DNA of 64,000 nucleotides from Cordylochernes scorpioides (taxonomy: Eukaryota; Arthropoda; Arachnida; Pseudoscorpiones; Chernetidae), in contig CP092877.1 in assembly GCA_030710605.1 (NCBI GenBank), forward strand, positions 39,694,580 through 39,758,579, given 5' to 3'. Positions 1 to 12,409 of this stretch are shown here, piece after piece. The position numbers and the translations under genes were made by a program. How positions within the stretch are numbered: position 1 is the stretch's first letter; each line of letters starts with the position of its first letter. The notes beneath the pieces are model-generated. The model did not search any database and was not told where the DNA came from. It worked only from the letters and a program-made list of their open reading frames with translations.

Positions 1-32
1 CTGGATATATATATTCAGAATATAGATTAAAC

Positions 33-355
33 TGGTGAAACCGCTTAGAGCGTTCACTAGTGTCAATGGACGAGTGATGTAAACTTTCGATTTCCACAGC
101 CAAGACCCAGGATCGAATCCGCACTAGACATTTTTTCCTTAATAAAAATTGCTCCATTGAACCCAATTCTTGTGAAAGTTCAACCCCATCAGTGAGAGCA
201 AGTAACCAACGGGGTTCCGATACACTTGTAAGTGCAAAAGTCAAACCGTTTTCCGCTTGTGTAAAAAAGGAGTGCACTTACAGAGAGTAAAAGCAGTCGT
301 CAACTACTGCCCACCACGATTATCATGGCTTGTAACACATATACTAGGAATAATA
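33..355 (+). repeat. tRNA-derived SINE, diverged copy
   Basis: This stretch resembles the better preserved SINE at 29433-29746 in order and wording. It has a degenerate tRNA-like head ending in a B-box-like ggatcgaatcc near 111-121, a T-run, and then a body with shared blocks (agtgcaaaagtcaaaccg, aaaagcagtcgtcaactac, gattatcatggc) and an A-rich end. It probably derives from a tRNA-derived SINE inserted in the repeated unit that follows. No coding sequence is present. Confidence 0.6.
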
Positions 356-3330
356 AATTTCAAAAAATGATTAAATTCCAAGCCATTCTCTAATATTTGT
401 ATCATTATTAGTTGGATCATCCCTTCTGAAGAGCTGAGATGAATGGACCTATATTCCTGACACCTCAATTATTGAAATCCACCAAGAAACATAAAAAAAA
501 GTTTTCCACGGGAAGGTAAATACAATTATATCAAATAGATATATTTATTTAAAGCATAAGCCAAAAGTAGAGTTTCGAATTCAACTTTATTAATTAATGT
601 TGAAGTGCTGTGAATTGAATCAATGTTCTATGTGTGCTATGGATGTTTTTTAAACATCATTTTAACCTCAAATAGCAATGAAGTTGGATCTTTGCTATCA
701 ATATGGTTATTTTCTGGTGTAGATAGGACCTTTGGAAGTTAAATTATAAGTTATGTTCGTTTGTTTAAAATAAAATCATTCGGTTGTTGAGTAATGTTGT
801 CCTTGGATTTTAGATGGCTTCAAGTAAAATATTATGTCGCTAGCAATGTGAATGCCTTGTTCAGAATGTTATGTGTATGTGGACAGATAAATAAATATCA
901 CTCACCAATTGTGGATACTGGGGGAACTGGCGCGAATTCTCAGCTTTTTGGCTAAGATCAAAGTGTAGAATCTCCAAGAACTTGGATACCTGAACAAAAA
1001 TATATAACTCATGAAAAGCTTCTTTTAAGATTTAGGTGTAAAACACAATATATAAAAGAATACAACAACATTTTCTAAAATATAAACTATCAAATAATCT
1101 TTTAAAAAACGCCATAATAAATATTCTAGACTATGAGCTCTGTTTTTATGGTAAGCATAAACTCTCAAAAATGGATAAAGACAATAAAATTTGGAAAGTT
1201 AAAACAGTGAACCTCCTTGTAAAGGACAACTAATTGCAGAGCCAAAGTATCCTTTAGGGAGAGGTGTCCTCTTACCGGAGAGTTGCTAAATTGTAAAAAT
1301 GGTAATTTTGCAAATGAAAACTGTCCTTTGTGGAGAGGTATCCGCTAGCGGGGTGTCCTCTCATGTAGGTTCTACTGTCATTAGACATGTTTTGTTATTT
1401 TATTTAAAGTAGGCTTCTTGGAAGTATTGATTTCAAATTATTTTAGAGATATAAATTCGGTATTATATATCAACCTGGAAAAATAATAATATAAGCGTGA
1501 ATTGAAATGACAGAAAATCCTATTTTTTCAAACGATGTTTGTTTATGTTTTTGGATGGTATTTTGAAAACACTTTCACTTTTTTCACATCATAGATTCCC
1601 TCTAAGGAAAATCATGCCAAGAGAGAATTGAAATAATTAACCTTAAAAATGAAACCAGCGATAGAGACAAAAATCTTTGAACCATCAAACCTCCATCTCT
1701 GCAACAACTCAAATACAGATGGTGAAAATACCACGACACCAGCTGTGACAAAACCAACTTGAAGCCTTTCCAGTTTCGAGCTACTTCACTCGATAATTCA
1801 GAGTGACTTCAAAATAATATAAATCAACTCAATATGATTAATCCATTCAAAGTAACATGTACCCAAAATATAATGAGAATTATAGAAACAGCTCTGTCTT
1901 ATAAAATTACAGAATTTGAAATACCTGATTCACACTCGACTTCAGGTTAGGGAATGTCATTGCTACAAAGAATGAAACCTCGGCGCTGGAAATTTGCACG
2001 AAAACAGGACAACAGCTTCAGAAATTTCAGACGGTAAAAGAGAAGAAGGGAAAATAACATTTTTTCTGCAGAATTTGGTTCTTCTGTCCTTTTTTCAGAT
2101 TGTTTTTCTATTGGATTTCTTTATCAAAAGGAACTTGGTTGATGGTATTTTATCTTGGAGATTTTCATTCTGGTGAAAGGAGATCAATTCTATTAGAAGC
2201 TCTCTATCACGAGTTGAGTCATTCTTATATTAGTAATTTGGTTAGGACGCTTTCTTTGGACGAAGAATGGAACATCTACTCTGTTGGCTAGCGTTGAATC
2301 TTATTTCCAAGCAGTCTCATGGCATTAAATTCTTTTTGTAAGACAATAGAGGTTCAATTTCTAACTTTGGTTACATTTTTCAAAACATAACATTTTAGTG
2401 AGAGATATTCTTTTTGCTAAACTATTTGTTCCATTAGATCTTTGCTTTTTTGTGAAATATTTTGTAATAAACTTTATTGATAGTGTTTCCGAAGTTTTCA
2501 TAAAGTGTGTGTGTGTGTGTCGCTCCTATTTTCTGTATAATATCTATATTTTGTTTATTCATGGCTGACGCGGGTTGAGAATCAGCGCGAGTTTGCACGT
2601 TGTGCTATATGGTGTTGGCGTGGAAGCACGTGATCATCAAGGAAGTTTGTTGGGAGGCAAATACCATTTTGCCCATCTAGTCATAATTATCATGTTTTAT
2701 TTGGTCGTATTTAATTCTTCAGCTTCTGATTATTTTTATTTTCATTTCCATCTTATTTTCCGCTTGCCCTTTCTGATCATGATCAACTATTAGTCTATGT
2801 GGACATATATTTACTTGTGGGAAGTCAATTAATCTTGATATTATTTGACGTTATTCTTCGTTGTGATTGCTTTTTCTCTATAGAATTTGATCGTTTGTCG
2901 ACTTCTGCCATCAAATTTTGATTAGCATCTTGTAACAGATTTCATGTCAGGAATCAATACTTTAATCTTTAGCGATATTTTCAATTTTTGGTTTATGGCT
3001 TTATTTCAAACTGCCCAAAAATGTATCCAAAGAAGTTTGCATATATCATAATTCCTCTATTTCTCTTGAGTTCTAGTAGATAGAATGAACATTCTATGAA
3101 GAGCGAACATTCGTTTCGAAAAATTGAAACAATATTTGTATAAATGATCACATTTTCATCTAAGATACGTATTTTTTATTATTAATATGAGAAATTATTT
3201 GTAAATATCTTGGAGGATTTGAACAATCCATTGTTATATAGGACGCCATCTTTTCTTAATTAGACTGATATAATAAAAAAAAAAGAAATCGTTTTATAAA
3301 GTTTTATGGTCGTTTCAATTTAGAGTGAAA
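356..3330 (+). repeat. R-unit copy 1 (repeated unit of unknown function)
   Basis: Blocks in this region recur in the same order at 12.1-22.6, 24.7-27.4 and 29.8-44.5 kb. Examples are the block reading ctatggatgttttttaaaca near 640, the block with aatgttatgtgtatgtgg near 868, and the block with gtagatagaatga near 3076. It is the most diverged copy and contains a pogo-like MITE at 1205-1377. The short open frames here look like chance frames in AT-rich DNA; no protein family is recognisable. A short GT microsatellite lies near 2506-2520. Confidence 0.6.
1205..1377 (-). mobile_element. pogo/Tigger-like MITE
   Basis: The ends are cagtgaacctcc and ggttctactg, the terminal inverted repeat style of pogo/Tigger elements. 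The inside contains repeated ggagaggtgtcctc-type blocks that match, in reverse orientation, the elements at 63.28-63.44 and 63.61-63.85 kb. There is no open reading frame, so it is non-autonomous. The expected TA target duplication is not clear on either side. Confidence 0.6.
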
Positions 3331-3790
3331 TTAGGGACTTTTAGATAATGTACGTATGTTGAACAACAAAAACCTCCTCTACTGGAGAGACTACTTGGTT
3401 AGAATACTGGTCTCTCTTAAAACGTCGTGTTACGGAGTTACATAAGGTAAACGCGCGAAAAGAGAAAATCCGTAAAAATAAAAATTCATTTCTTTCCCTG
3501 ATCACTTTTGAGGTAAAGAACACATTTTGACCAATGATGTTCCAAAGCCATTATTCCAGTCTCATAGAAGTCTTTGTAGAGGGTGTCAAAATGGTGTTTG
3601 GCATCAGAGATGACGCTAATATTACTTGAAAAGCGATGACTTCCTAAGCCAATTTTTGAGGTTAGCTAAGAAGTGGTAGTTTCTGGGTGCTATATCTGGT
3701 GAGTAGGCTGGGTGGGTTGCAATAGTTCGAATCGCAGTTCTTTCAGTATCGCAGTTGGACTTGTGTCAGAGTATTGTCTTGCCTGAAGAA
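3330..3790 (-). pseudogene. mariner-type transposase, decayed C-terminal part
   Basis: Read on the minus strand with frameshifts, the sequence recalls the C-terminal half of mariner (DD34D) transposases. A DN-containing block stands where the second catalytic Asp is expected (gacaat near 3770 on the reverse strand). It is followed by a degenerate SPD-like stretch, then GSHRFSSN and the ending GIMALEHHWSKC. Stops and frame changes interrupt it, so it cannot make transposase. Related relics sit at the same place in the other R-unit copies (26809-27033 and about 44017-44235), so the mariner remnant is part of the R-unit. The identification rests on motif memory. Confidence 0.55.
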
Positions 3791-5762
3791 TGCCTTTTTC
3801 TTGCCACATGTGGCCTATTAATCCGCGTATTTCCTCCCTATCATTTTGCAGTACCTCTTGATAATAGTTATCGTGGAATTTTATTTGTTTTATTAATTTA
3901 TTTATTTCAATTTAAAACGCTATGTTCTCCTAAGGGCACTTGTACTATCATACATGTATGCCTGTACATTTGTCTATGCATATTTACAATTATTTAGGCC
4001 GTAAAGAATAGTCATATGATATTAACAATTAGAAAGAGAGAAAATAAAAAATAAACATTTCTACCAAAAATGTACATAAAAATTGTACTTTTGCAGTACC
4101 TCTTGATAATAATCCTCGTAGATTTTTATTCCTTTTTAGTATAATCTATAACTATAAATCCATGCACATATATTAGAAAACGGTGGCTATTACTTTTCAA
4201 GCTAATAGCACAACCTATGCCTTCTTAGTGCAGATCATTTCGCGTAACTTTGGATCTGATATGTAGTGGTGCACCTAGTTTTAATCTACCATTATGAACT
4301 GACGAAAAAACTCAGCCAGACAACGCCAAAAGAAATATTTCTCAGTTGAAGTGCCCAATCGCTGAAGTTTTTGATATAACAACGCGGAATCCATCTTACG
4401 CAGTAATATTAAATGTCAAAACTTAGATCACAGGCATTTTGAATAATCGTAGTGAGAACTTGAACTACTACATTGATATACTGGGGGGTTGAGGCAGCAT
4501 GGAGACGTGACACTCCATGTTGCACTGAAGACCTAAGGAATACCGTGAAGGCGTTCTCCAGACAAACTGATTCTGTCCAGGATGTATCTTGATGAAAAAA
4601 AAGTTCCTGACTGATGGTTAGGATGGTCTGTGAAGGATATTTCCGGCAGGTATGTTATAGTGACAGGTAGGAGATTGTAAACCAAAGTGTCATCGATGGA
4701 ACATGACTGATGTTCATTGTGCTCTACTTGTGCACGTACATACTATTCGTATAATGTACGGGGACTCCTAGTAATTGTAGGTTGGTGAGCTTGGAGGAAG
4801 TCTCCAGACTGGCGCCGCGGGCATCGCGGATAGTTTGAGGCCAAAGGTTGGGTAGTGAGCGTTGGCGTTCATCCCAAGGAAACATGGCAGCGCACATATG
4901 GTTATCACTATGGATGGAGAGAAAGTCATAATCTGTGATTCCAATGAGCTCAGCGTACAGATAGATTTTTTTTGCCAAGTCAAACTATGGCAGCAGTGAT
5001 ATTTGGGTCAGAGGAATTTCCCTGTATGGGATGGGAGTTATAACTAATCCTGAGTGGACGTAGTTTCCTTGTGAAGAGCAATGGTTAGGTATGAACTGGT
5101 TGTTAAACATAAATTTTTTGGGGGAATTCTTGAAGTAAAATTGTGTCTTCTCGTATTTTTGCTGCTATCTGGGAAAGTTACATAACTTCATATTGAGACT
5201 TTCTGAAGTTTGCCTCTAGAACTCTGAGGGGCTTGGTCATTTTTTCAATACTCTATCTACGATCTCTATGAATATTTCTGAAATTATGATTACCCAAACT
5301 GGTATTGCGCGTTTTACATTCTTAGAACCTTTCTTCAATGTCTACAAATTCATAATAACTTCATTGAAATTCCTACTCCAAAACATTGTCACGTTTCTTT
5401 GAGCAGAATTATATTTTTAATAGTTTTTAAAATTTCTTAAAAGTTATAAATTGTCGGAAATTATAGCCGGAAAAAGTATTATATGAACAATAATTACAAC
5501 ACGTTTTAATATTTGCCCATATTTAAAAGTCTTATGCAATATCAACACCCAAATATAAATTTTAAAATGCCGATGGCTTTCATTTCTAGCTTTGCCATTT
5601 GATCGCGAATATAAATCATTGAAAACAATTAATAGAATTTTTTTTAAAATCATTTCCAAAATTAATTATATTAAGCTATAGAGAACAATATCCCATCAGA
5701 TATAATTTCAAGCTATATATCCAAGCAGAATAAATATTTTGAACGAAATAAACTTCGATTAT
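3791..5762. other. no recognisable gene
   Basis: About 2 kb between the mariner relic and the Tc1-like element. A less AT-rich patch (4490-5060) carries an 84-codon minus-strand frame at 4724-4978. I cannot assign it to a family, and it lacks supporting flanking exons. The rest is AT-rich, with no tRNA, long open frame or terminal repeat that I can see. Confidence 0.5.
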
Positions 5763-5865
5763 ATGAGATATAACGAATGAGAGAAGACATAAAGAAGCGA
5801 ATGTTTCTTTTCATTAAAAGAAACATTCGCGTCTTAATGTCTTAATTCGTTATATATAAATGGCG
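5763..5865. repeat. imperfect inverted repeat (MITE remnant)
   Basis: The two halves are near reverse complements: agaagcgaatgtttctttt on the left and aaaagaaacattcgcgtct on the right, with outer arms ataacgaat and attcgttat. The loop is only a few bases. It lies just outside the Tc1-like element and looks like the remains of a small foldback element. Confidence 0.6.
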
Positions 5866-5889
5866 CGTTATTGCTTTGTATTGATTATA

Positions 5890-7314
5890 CATTGCGTGAC
5901 ATTGAAAATGGAACACCAAGAAATGGTGGCCAGAAAGTGATGAAACTCGGCAGACAGAGAGAGACAGGGACGAACAATAAGTGATCTTTATTTCAAAATG
6001 ATAGTCATAATACAGAGCGAGAACGGCGTCGGCTTAGTAGCAAGTAGGACCACCGCGGACGGCGATGCACGCAGCAACACGCCTAGGTAGAGAGTCAATC
6101 AGAGTACGGATGGCGTCTTGAGGGATGGCTCTCCATTCCCTCTCAACCATTTGCCACAGTTCGTCTTCTGAACGCGGCTGTGGCAAGGCAGGCAAACGGC
6201 GTCCAATGATGTCCCAGACGTGCTCGATTGGTGAGAGATCAGGAGAGTACGGTGGCCAGGGAAGCATCTGTACATCTTGCAGAGCTTGTTGGCTAATGCG
6301 AGCAGTGTGCGGTCGGGCGTTATCCTGCTGATAAAGGGCATTGGGTACCCCCTGAAGGTAGGGGAGTGTCACCGGTCGCAGCACATCATCAACGTATCGT
6401 TGAGCCGTCATAGTGCCCTGAATACGAAGTAAAGGTGACCTGGAATCATACGCGATTGCGCCCCAAACCATGATTCCACGTTGTCGCACGGTGAGGCGTT
6501 CCACAATTGCTGCCGGATTGGGCCTTTCTCCACGTCGACGCCACACGCGTACACGGCGACTATCACTGGACAAGCAGAAACGCGACTCATCTGAGAACAC
6601 GACCCTGTGCCATTCCGTCATCCACGTCGATCTAGCCCGGCACCATTCCAAACGTTGGCGCCTATTCGGTGGGGTCAATGGCAGACTTCTTAGCGGACGG
6701 CATGAGTGCAAGCCATTAGCAACCAATCGACGGGAAATGGTTCTGGTCGAGATGGAATGATCTAGGGTGTCTTGCACATGTTGCAGGATGGCGGTACAAG
6801 TGGCTTGTGGGGCCGCCACTGCTTGTCGAAGGATAGGCCGATCCACACGTGCTGACGTCACTCTGGTTGCACCGACATTTCTATAAATTGCCACATTTCC
6901 TTGTTCCAACCATCTTCTCCACAGTCGGTGCACCGTGGACGCACCAAGGTTTGTATCAGCTGCGATTTGACGTATGGATCAACCTGCCCTTTTCAGTCCG
7001 ATCACCATGCCCCTCGTAAAAGCGTCTGTCTGCTTGAACTGCCTCCGTTTACGATGACCTGGCATTCTCTGTTATCACACGTGTTTTTTTTTTTTGACAC
7101 AAGAACAAAATTTCTACAATGATTTTCCTTGAAGAAATAACGACACGAATACTGTCCTTTCTGCAAGTTCCTTCCCTTATATCTTACTCCATGTGCGCAC
7201 GAGAGCTGCACATTTTACATCATTTGCATAACTCGGTTAGGCGCGTCTACCCTGAAATTTGCATAATTTTCTGGCCACTATTTCTTAGTGTTCCATTTTC
7301 AATGTCACGCAGTG
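5890..7314 (-). mobile_element. Tc1-like transposon, copy 1
   Basis: The terminal inverted repeats begin cattgcgtgacattgaaaat and end with the matching attttcaatgtcacgcagtg. Each repeat is about 48 bp, reaching the ctggccac/gtggccag block. TA lies directly outside at 5888-5889 and 7315-7316, as expected for Tc1/mariner insertion. The single gene is on the minus strand. A second copy with the same ends is at 61775-63193. Confidence 0.93.
6034..7065 (-). pseudogene. Tc1-like transposase with one premature stop
   Basis: The reading frame matches the intact 343-residue transposase at 61919-62950 along its full length. The ATG is at 7063-7065, but codon 29 (Trp in the intact copy) is TGA at 6979-6981, so translation should stop early. 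The rest stays open for 299 codons: a helix-turn-helix region, then the catalytic core with FSDE, QQDNARPH and SPIEHVWD blocks. The protein would cut and join transposon ends in the nucleus. One nonsense change and few substitutions separate it from the intact copy, so inactivation looks recent. It may still be mobilised in trans because both ends are intact. Confidence 0.9.
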
Positions 7315-7461
7315 TATAAGATATTATGATGTTATACAAGGCACACACACGCAATATAACTATTAACTATAAAAGTAGACATATTTTAATTTTTTGTTTA
7401 TTTATATTGTCGCTTTGCGAAATAGACGCGAGGAGAGGTAAGCACGAACGGACTTTATTCT

Positions 7462-7627
7462 TGTTGTTTATGTTGTTTTTTGAGCCTCTTTGATCACGCA
7501 GCATGCAACTGAACTCAACTTTTTATTTATTTTACATGTGTCCTTTTTATATCATTGTTATTTACATATCCTCATGTTTTTCGAGTCTGCCGTGTTGCCG
7601 GATAAACTTGTCAGTTCAATCATAACA
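7462..7627 (-). repeat. 3' LTR of the decayed Gypsy element
   Basis: It differs from the right LTR by a 4-base gap (aatc missing after tttttc) and about one substitution, so the insertion is fairly recent although the genes are broken. Confidence 0.9.
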
Positions 7628-7666
7628 TGTTTCCTTTAAACAAAAATAAAAAGGATTGCAGTTCTC

Positions 7667-10600
7667 CTAGTCTCTATAACGCAAAGGTTTTCTCACTGTT
7701 CTACCACTGCGGGTTTGCACACTAGGAGAAGTAGATGATTCTTCACCTTTTTTTGCAACGTCCTCCCTTGGATTACATGCTCTTAGGTTTTCGGAAGTGG
7801 GTCTTCCATTATCTTGTATGTTGTCATCCATGGCTGTCCCTGTTTGAGATCCAGGAGTGCTCGAACTTTGAATTGTTGGGGCAGAATCTTCTGCACTGAA
7901 CTTTCTCGGTCTAAGGTGAGACCTGTTCCTGCGGTATTCAGACCCACTTCGTGTTTTCACCATATATATGCGTGGAGTTTCATGCTTTGCGGTCACTGTT
8001 GCCGGAACCCATTTTCTATGCTTTTCCTGCAACATGATGTTGTCTCCTACTTCCAAAGGTCTCAAAATTCTCTTTGGACTTCCTGCATACTTTTGTTGAT
8101 GGTTTCTCAATTTTTGATAATTCTTTGTTGTGTCAAACAGTGGTTTTAACTGTTGTCGGGTGTATGTCGAAAGAGTTCTCACAGATCTTCCCATAAGCAT
8201 TTGGGTCGGAGATGGCAAATCATACTTAGGTGTGTAGTTGAACTCCACCAAAGCCAGATTGGGATCTCTTCCTGACTTCACAGCTTTAATTATCAGTCCT
8301 TTGATGGTTTGAATTGTCCTCTCAACTTGTCCATTAGATCTTGGATATTTTGGACTGGAGGTTTGGTGTTTGAATTCATATTTCTGGGCAAATTTTTGAA
8401 TCCAGTAGAGTTAAAAGGGGGTCCATTATCCGAAACTAGAGTTCTTGGAATTCCATGAGTCCTGAAAATGGTATTCAACTGCATGATGGTTTCGGTTTCT
8501 TTTTTGCTTGATAATTTCCGGATTTCAACAAACTTTGAGTGGGAATCGACAACCAAGATGGAACTGGTTCCACTCACCTCCATGAAATCTACAGCAATTT
8601 TTTCCCATGGAAATTCAGGGATTTCATGAGCTATTCTTGACTCCTCAGGATTCTTTCTTGAATATTCCTGACATGTTTTGCACTTTTCCACTTCATTTTC
8701 TACTTGTGTTATCATGCCGGGCCAGTAAAATGCTGATCTTGCTTTTTCTTTGGAAGCTGCTATGCCCAGGTGTGATGAATGAACAACATGCAGGATTTCT
8801 TTTCGAAGAGTCGATGGCACCATGATGCAATTTCCTTTGTAAACAATGCCGTCACTGAAATGAATTTCATCTTGAAATTACCAGTAGGGTTTTTCTTCAT
8901 CACATACCTTAGTTTTATATTTCGGCCATCCATTATTCGCATACTCTATTAGTTGTATAAAGGTGTGGTCCCCATGAGTTTCCTTTTTTGTAGTCTCTTT
9001 ATTTTTTCATCTGTGGTAACCAGCAACATGTGCACTGATTCAGTTTGACCTTCTAAATAGCTTGTGTCTACCTCATCTTTTAATGGATCTCTAGACAGAT
9101 GGTCAGCTACAAACATGTTTTTCCCTGGTGTAAACTTCAAAGATATTTGAAATCTCATCAGACGTAAGACCATTCTTTGCAGTCTTGGGGAAAGCTTTTC
9201 TAAAGGTTTCTTAACAATACTCAGGAGAGGTTTGTGGTCAGTTTCCACAATAACGTCATTTCCCTAAATATAGTACTGGAAGCGTTCACATCCAAAGACT
9301 ATAGTCAAAAGTTATTTTTCTATCTGTGCGTATTTTCTTTGAGTTGCATTCAGGCTGAAGGACGCATACTCAATTGCATGCCCCCCTTGCATGAGCACTG
9401 TACCAATACCATATTGGCTTGCATCAGATGAAATGGTGATTGGCTTGTTTGGATCAAAAAATGTCAATAATGGAGCATTCGAAACCATATCCTTGAGTTC
9501 TCAAAACAATCATTTTCTTCGCCTCCAAATTTCCATTCACTCTTGTTGCTTATCAATTTCCTTAGAGGTGCAGTCTTGTCAGAAAGACTAGGAATGAATT
9601 TGCCAAGGTACGTTACCATACCAAAGAATATTTGGACTTCAGTCTTGTTCTCAGGTCTTTTAAACTTTTGTATTGCCTCTGCTCTTGAAGCTTGAAGGGC
9701 TATTCCATCTCGACTGACTATATGGCCTAAGAAATTTACTTTGTCGACAGCTATCTGCTGCTTCTTAGCATTGAGCTTGACATTATTTTCTTCCAACCTT
9801 CGAAGAACTGTTTCAAGGTTTCGGTTGTGCTCTTCCATTTTTGTGCTTCCATAGATCAAGATGTCATTCATATAGCAAGCAGTTCCCTGGAGACCTGAAA
9901 GAATATTGTTTATGCATCGCTGGAATACCTCCGATGCACTGTTCAATCCATAGGGAAGTCGCTTGAACCGGAAACTTCCAAAGGGAGTCGCAATGGTGCA
10001 CAGGTTGGTGCTTTCTTTGTCTAATGGAACTTGCCAGAAAGCTGATGATGCATCAAATACAAAGAAAACTGTAGCACCTTTCAGTTCAGAAAATATTGTT
10101 TCAGCTGTTGGCAGAATATAGCGCTCTCTCTGAACATACTTGTTCAGTTCCCTGGAATCCATGCAAATTCTGACATCTCCTACAATAGGGTGTTTCCATT
10201 CGCTTGGTTCTTCAACTTTTTCAATAATGTCAAGTTTTCCATCCGTTCCAATTCTGCTTTAACTTTTTCTCTAATGGAAAAAGGAATATTTCTGCTTGGA
10301 GCAATAACTGGAGTTGTATTTTCATTTAGTCTAATCTTGTGTTCAATTGGCAGTCTTCCTATGCTTTCAAATATATTTTTGTGCCTGTTCAAAATTTCTT
10401 TTGCTGAATTGTTCTGCCGTATTTGGACAGCATCACATTTCTTAATTAGTGAAAGCTTTTCAATAGCTACCATTCCTAAAATTGGTTGATAGTATCCATC
10501 AGCAATGAAAAATTCTAGACTTTCCGTCTTATTTTTAGTTTTGCAATTTAGTGTGGCAATTCCTTTTATCTTGATTTCATGTCCTGTATATGATGTTAGC

Positions 10601-10842
10601 TTTCGGTTAGTCTGAAATATTATCAAACCTTTCATTTGTCTGGTGAATGTGTATGGCAAAACATTCACTTCTGCTCCAGAGTCCAACTTGAAACATATTT
10701 CTTTTCCATTCACTATGATGGATTTTTTCCATTCCAAAGTATGAACTACTTTTGCTTCATGTATTGACCATAAAGTTTCTTCTGTTTTATCATTCAGACC
10801 TCTGATAGCTGAAATTTTACAGAAAGCTGCAAAATGATTCAT
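7667..10842 (-). pseudogene. Gypsy pol: protease-RT-RNase H-integrase, broken
   Basis: On the minus strand the order is protease (KLDSGAEVNVLPY near 10680), reverse transcriptase (9464-10162), RNase H tail (METDHKPLL to ADHLSRD, 8949-9248), integrase zinc and core (8293-8823) and the integrase C-terminal part (7667-8281, ending in a TRSGR-rich tail). The parts are in different frames, so several indels have accumulated. The polymerase catalytic box reads YMND instead of Y-x-DD, so the first catalytic aspartate is lost. The integrase core keeps VDF and SDNG. This would have been the enzymatic polyprotein; it is now non-functional. Confidence 0.88.
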
Positions 10843-10849
10843 CTTTTTA

Positions 10850-11530
10850 CATTTGGAGCATCTTTTACCCCATGCAGGACAATATTTTGCTCCGTGAGAC
10901 TTCCCACACCTTTGGCATTAGAATTCTTTTTCAGTTTCTTGATTTTGTTTTGAACTGTGTTTCTTTTCATATTTTCTTATTTGACAGATGTTCTGGTTGT
11001 TCTGCATGATCTTGATATGTTGCTTGCTTATTTCATCTGTTTTGCACATATCAATGGCTTTGAGAAAAGTTAAATTGGGCTCTCTTAAGAGGCGTTCCTG
11101 CAAAGCCTTGTCTTGTTTTCCATACACAATGCGATCCCTAATTAAACTATCCTTTTGTGATTCAAATTCACATGATGTGGATAATCCTATTAGTTCTGTT
11201 ATAAAACTATCGATGGATTCACCATCCTTCTTGGTCGCTGAAAAAAATTTGAATCTTTCAAAAATGACGTTCTTTTTAGGCTCGCAGAAATTATCAAATT
11301 TGTTTATTACAAGATCAAAATTTTCTGCTTCTTCTTTTAAATGAAATGTGTTGAAAATTTCCAAGGCTTCTTCGCCAAAAAAGTTTAATAAAATGGCAAC
11401 TTTCAGTTTATCAGGCTTTGTGGCTTTTTCTGTTGCTTCAAGATAAAGCATTAATCGCTGTTTGAACCTTCACCAATTTTTCCGCTACATTACCGTGCAA
11501 GGCGAGTTCGCTAGGCCTAACAAAGTCCAT
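10850..11530 (-). pseudogene. Gypsy gag, broken
   Basis: The frame starts at an ATG at 11528-11530 just inside the 5' LTR. A frameshift and a stop in the first 30 codons separate this start from the capsid-like region (10918-11451, containing YLEATEKATKPDKLK). A further frameshift precedes two zinc knuckles, CQRCGKSHGAKYC and CSKCKKMNHFAAFC, at about 10815-10920. Gag would form the particle that packages element RNA. The breaks mean no full protein is made. Confidence 0.8.
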
Positions 11531-11603
11531 GTTTTCTTTTTTTCACTAATATTTGTCAATAATATATTTATTTGAAAAAGTACTTACTTTTCCGCTGCCA
11601 CCA

Positions 11604-11773
11604 TGTTGTTTATGTTGTTTTTTGAGCCTCTTTGATCACGCAGCATGCAACTGAACTCAACTTTTTATTTATTTTACATGTGTCCTTTTTATATCATTGT
11701 TATTTACATATCCTCATGTTTTTCAATCGAGTCTGCCGTGTTGCCGGATCAACTTGTCAGTTCAATCATAACA
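11604..11773 (-). repeat. 5' LTR of the decayed Gypsy element
   Basis: 170-bp terminal repeat matching 7462-7627, followed directly by the ATTCT target duplication. Confidence 0.9.
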
Positions 11774-11778
11774 ATTCT

Positions 11779-12400
11779 CTGTCACAGTCTACCTTAAAGT
11801 GTATCTACGTGCATTTATATAGTTATGACATAATTAAAAACTTATGTAAATCAATACAATCTGAATTATGTAAATAAATTAACCATGTTACAGTATGTTC
11901 GAAGCTTATATTAAAACATTCTTATAGATTTTTTCGAAACCTTTGCTTTCTTTCGATTAAGTATTAACAGCATGAAATATCAACAGAGAGTTGATTTACT
12001 TTCCGATAGATGACAAAAGGTCATTAGTAATATTTAGTTGGACGATCATTCTGTTATATTATTATCAATATATTAGGACCAGTAAAACAATGAAAATATT
12101 TATTTATACAAAAGTCAGGCTTTGTCTTGCCTCCTCTGGAATGGTCCTTTATTCCTGACAACTCAATTATTGAAATCCGCTAAGAAATATCAAAGTTATT
12201 CAAGAAGGACAATCCTAATTCTATCAAATATATATATATATTTTTATCTAAAGCATGAACCATAAAGTATAGAGTTGCGAATTCAACATTGTTAATTAAT
12301 GTTACTAAATTGTTTTGAATTGAATCGATGTTTTATGCGTGCTATGGATGTTTTCCAAACATCACGTTAACCTCAAATAGAAATCAAAGAAGTTGAATCT
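11779..12400 (+). repeat. R-unit copy 2, first part
   Basis: From about 12100 the text follows the R-unit (ttcctgacaactcaattatt, then tttatgcgtgctatggatg). The stretch 11779-12100 shows nothing I recognise. The unit is interrupted at 12400 by the non-LTR element, resumes at 16631, is interrupted again by the Gypsy element at 16921, and ends near 22575. Confidence 0.6.
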
Positions 12401-12409
12401 TTGATATTC

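Larger units (their letters stand above)
7462..11773 (-). mobile_element. Gypsy-type LTR retrotransposon, decayed
   Basis: LTRs of 166 and 170 bp (7462-7627 and 11604-11773) begin tgttgtttatg and end caatcataaca. A 5-bp target duplication ATTCT lies outside (7457-7461, 11774-11778). The element reads on the minus strand. Next to the right LTR is a primer-binding-like tggtggcagcggaaaag (reverse strand). Gag, protease, reverse transcriptase, RNase H and integrase follow in Gypsy order, broken by frameshifts and stops. Confidence 0.93.

Noticed and set aside
1994-2793. Several 60-72-codon frames in R-unit copy 1
   Set aside because: Not conserved as frames in the other R-unit copies and low-complexity in composition.
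4724-4978. 84-codon minus-strand open frame in a less AT-rich patch, with an SDN-containing stretch that made me consider an old viral polymerase fragment
   Set aside because: No second motif in the right order, no extended frame on either side, and similarity only from memory; not enough to call a gene or an endogenous virus.
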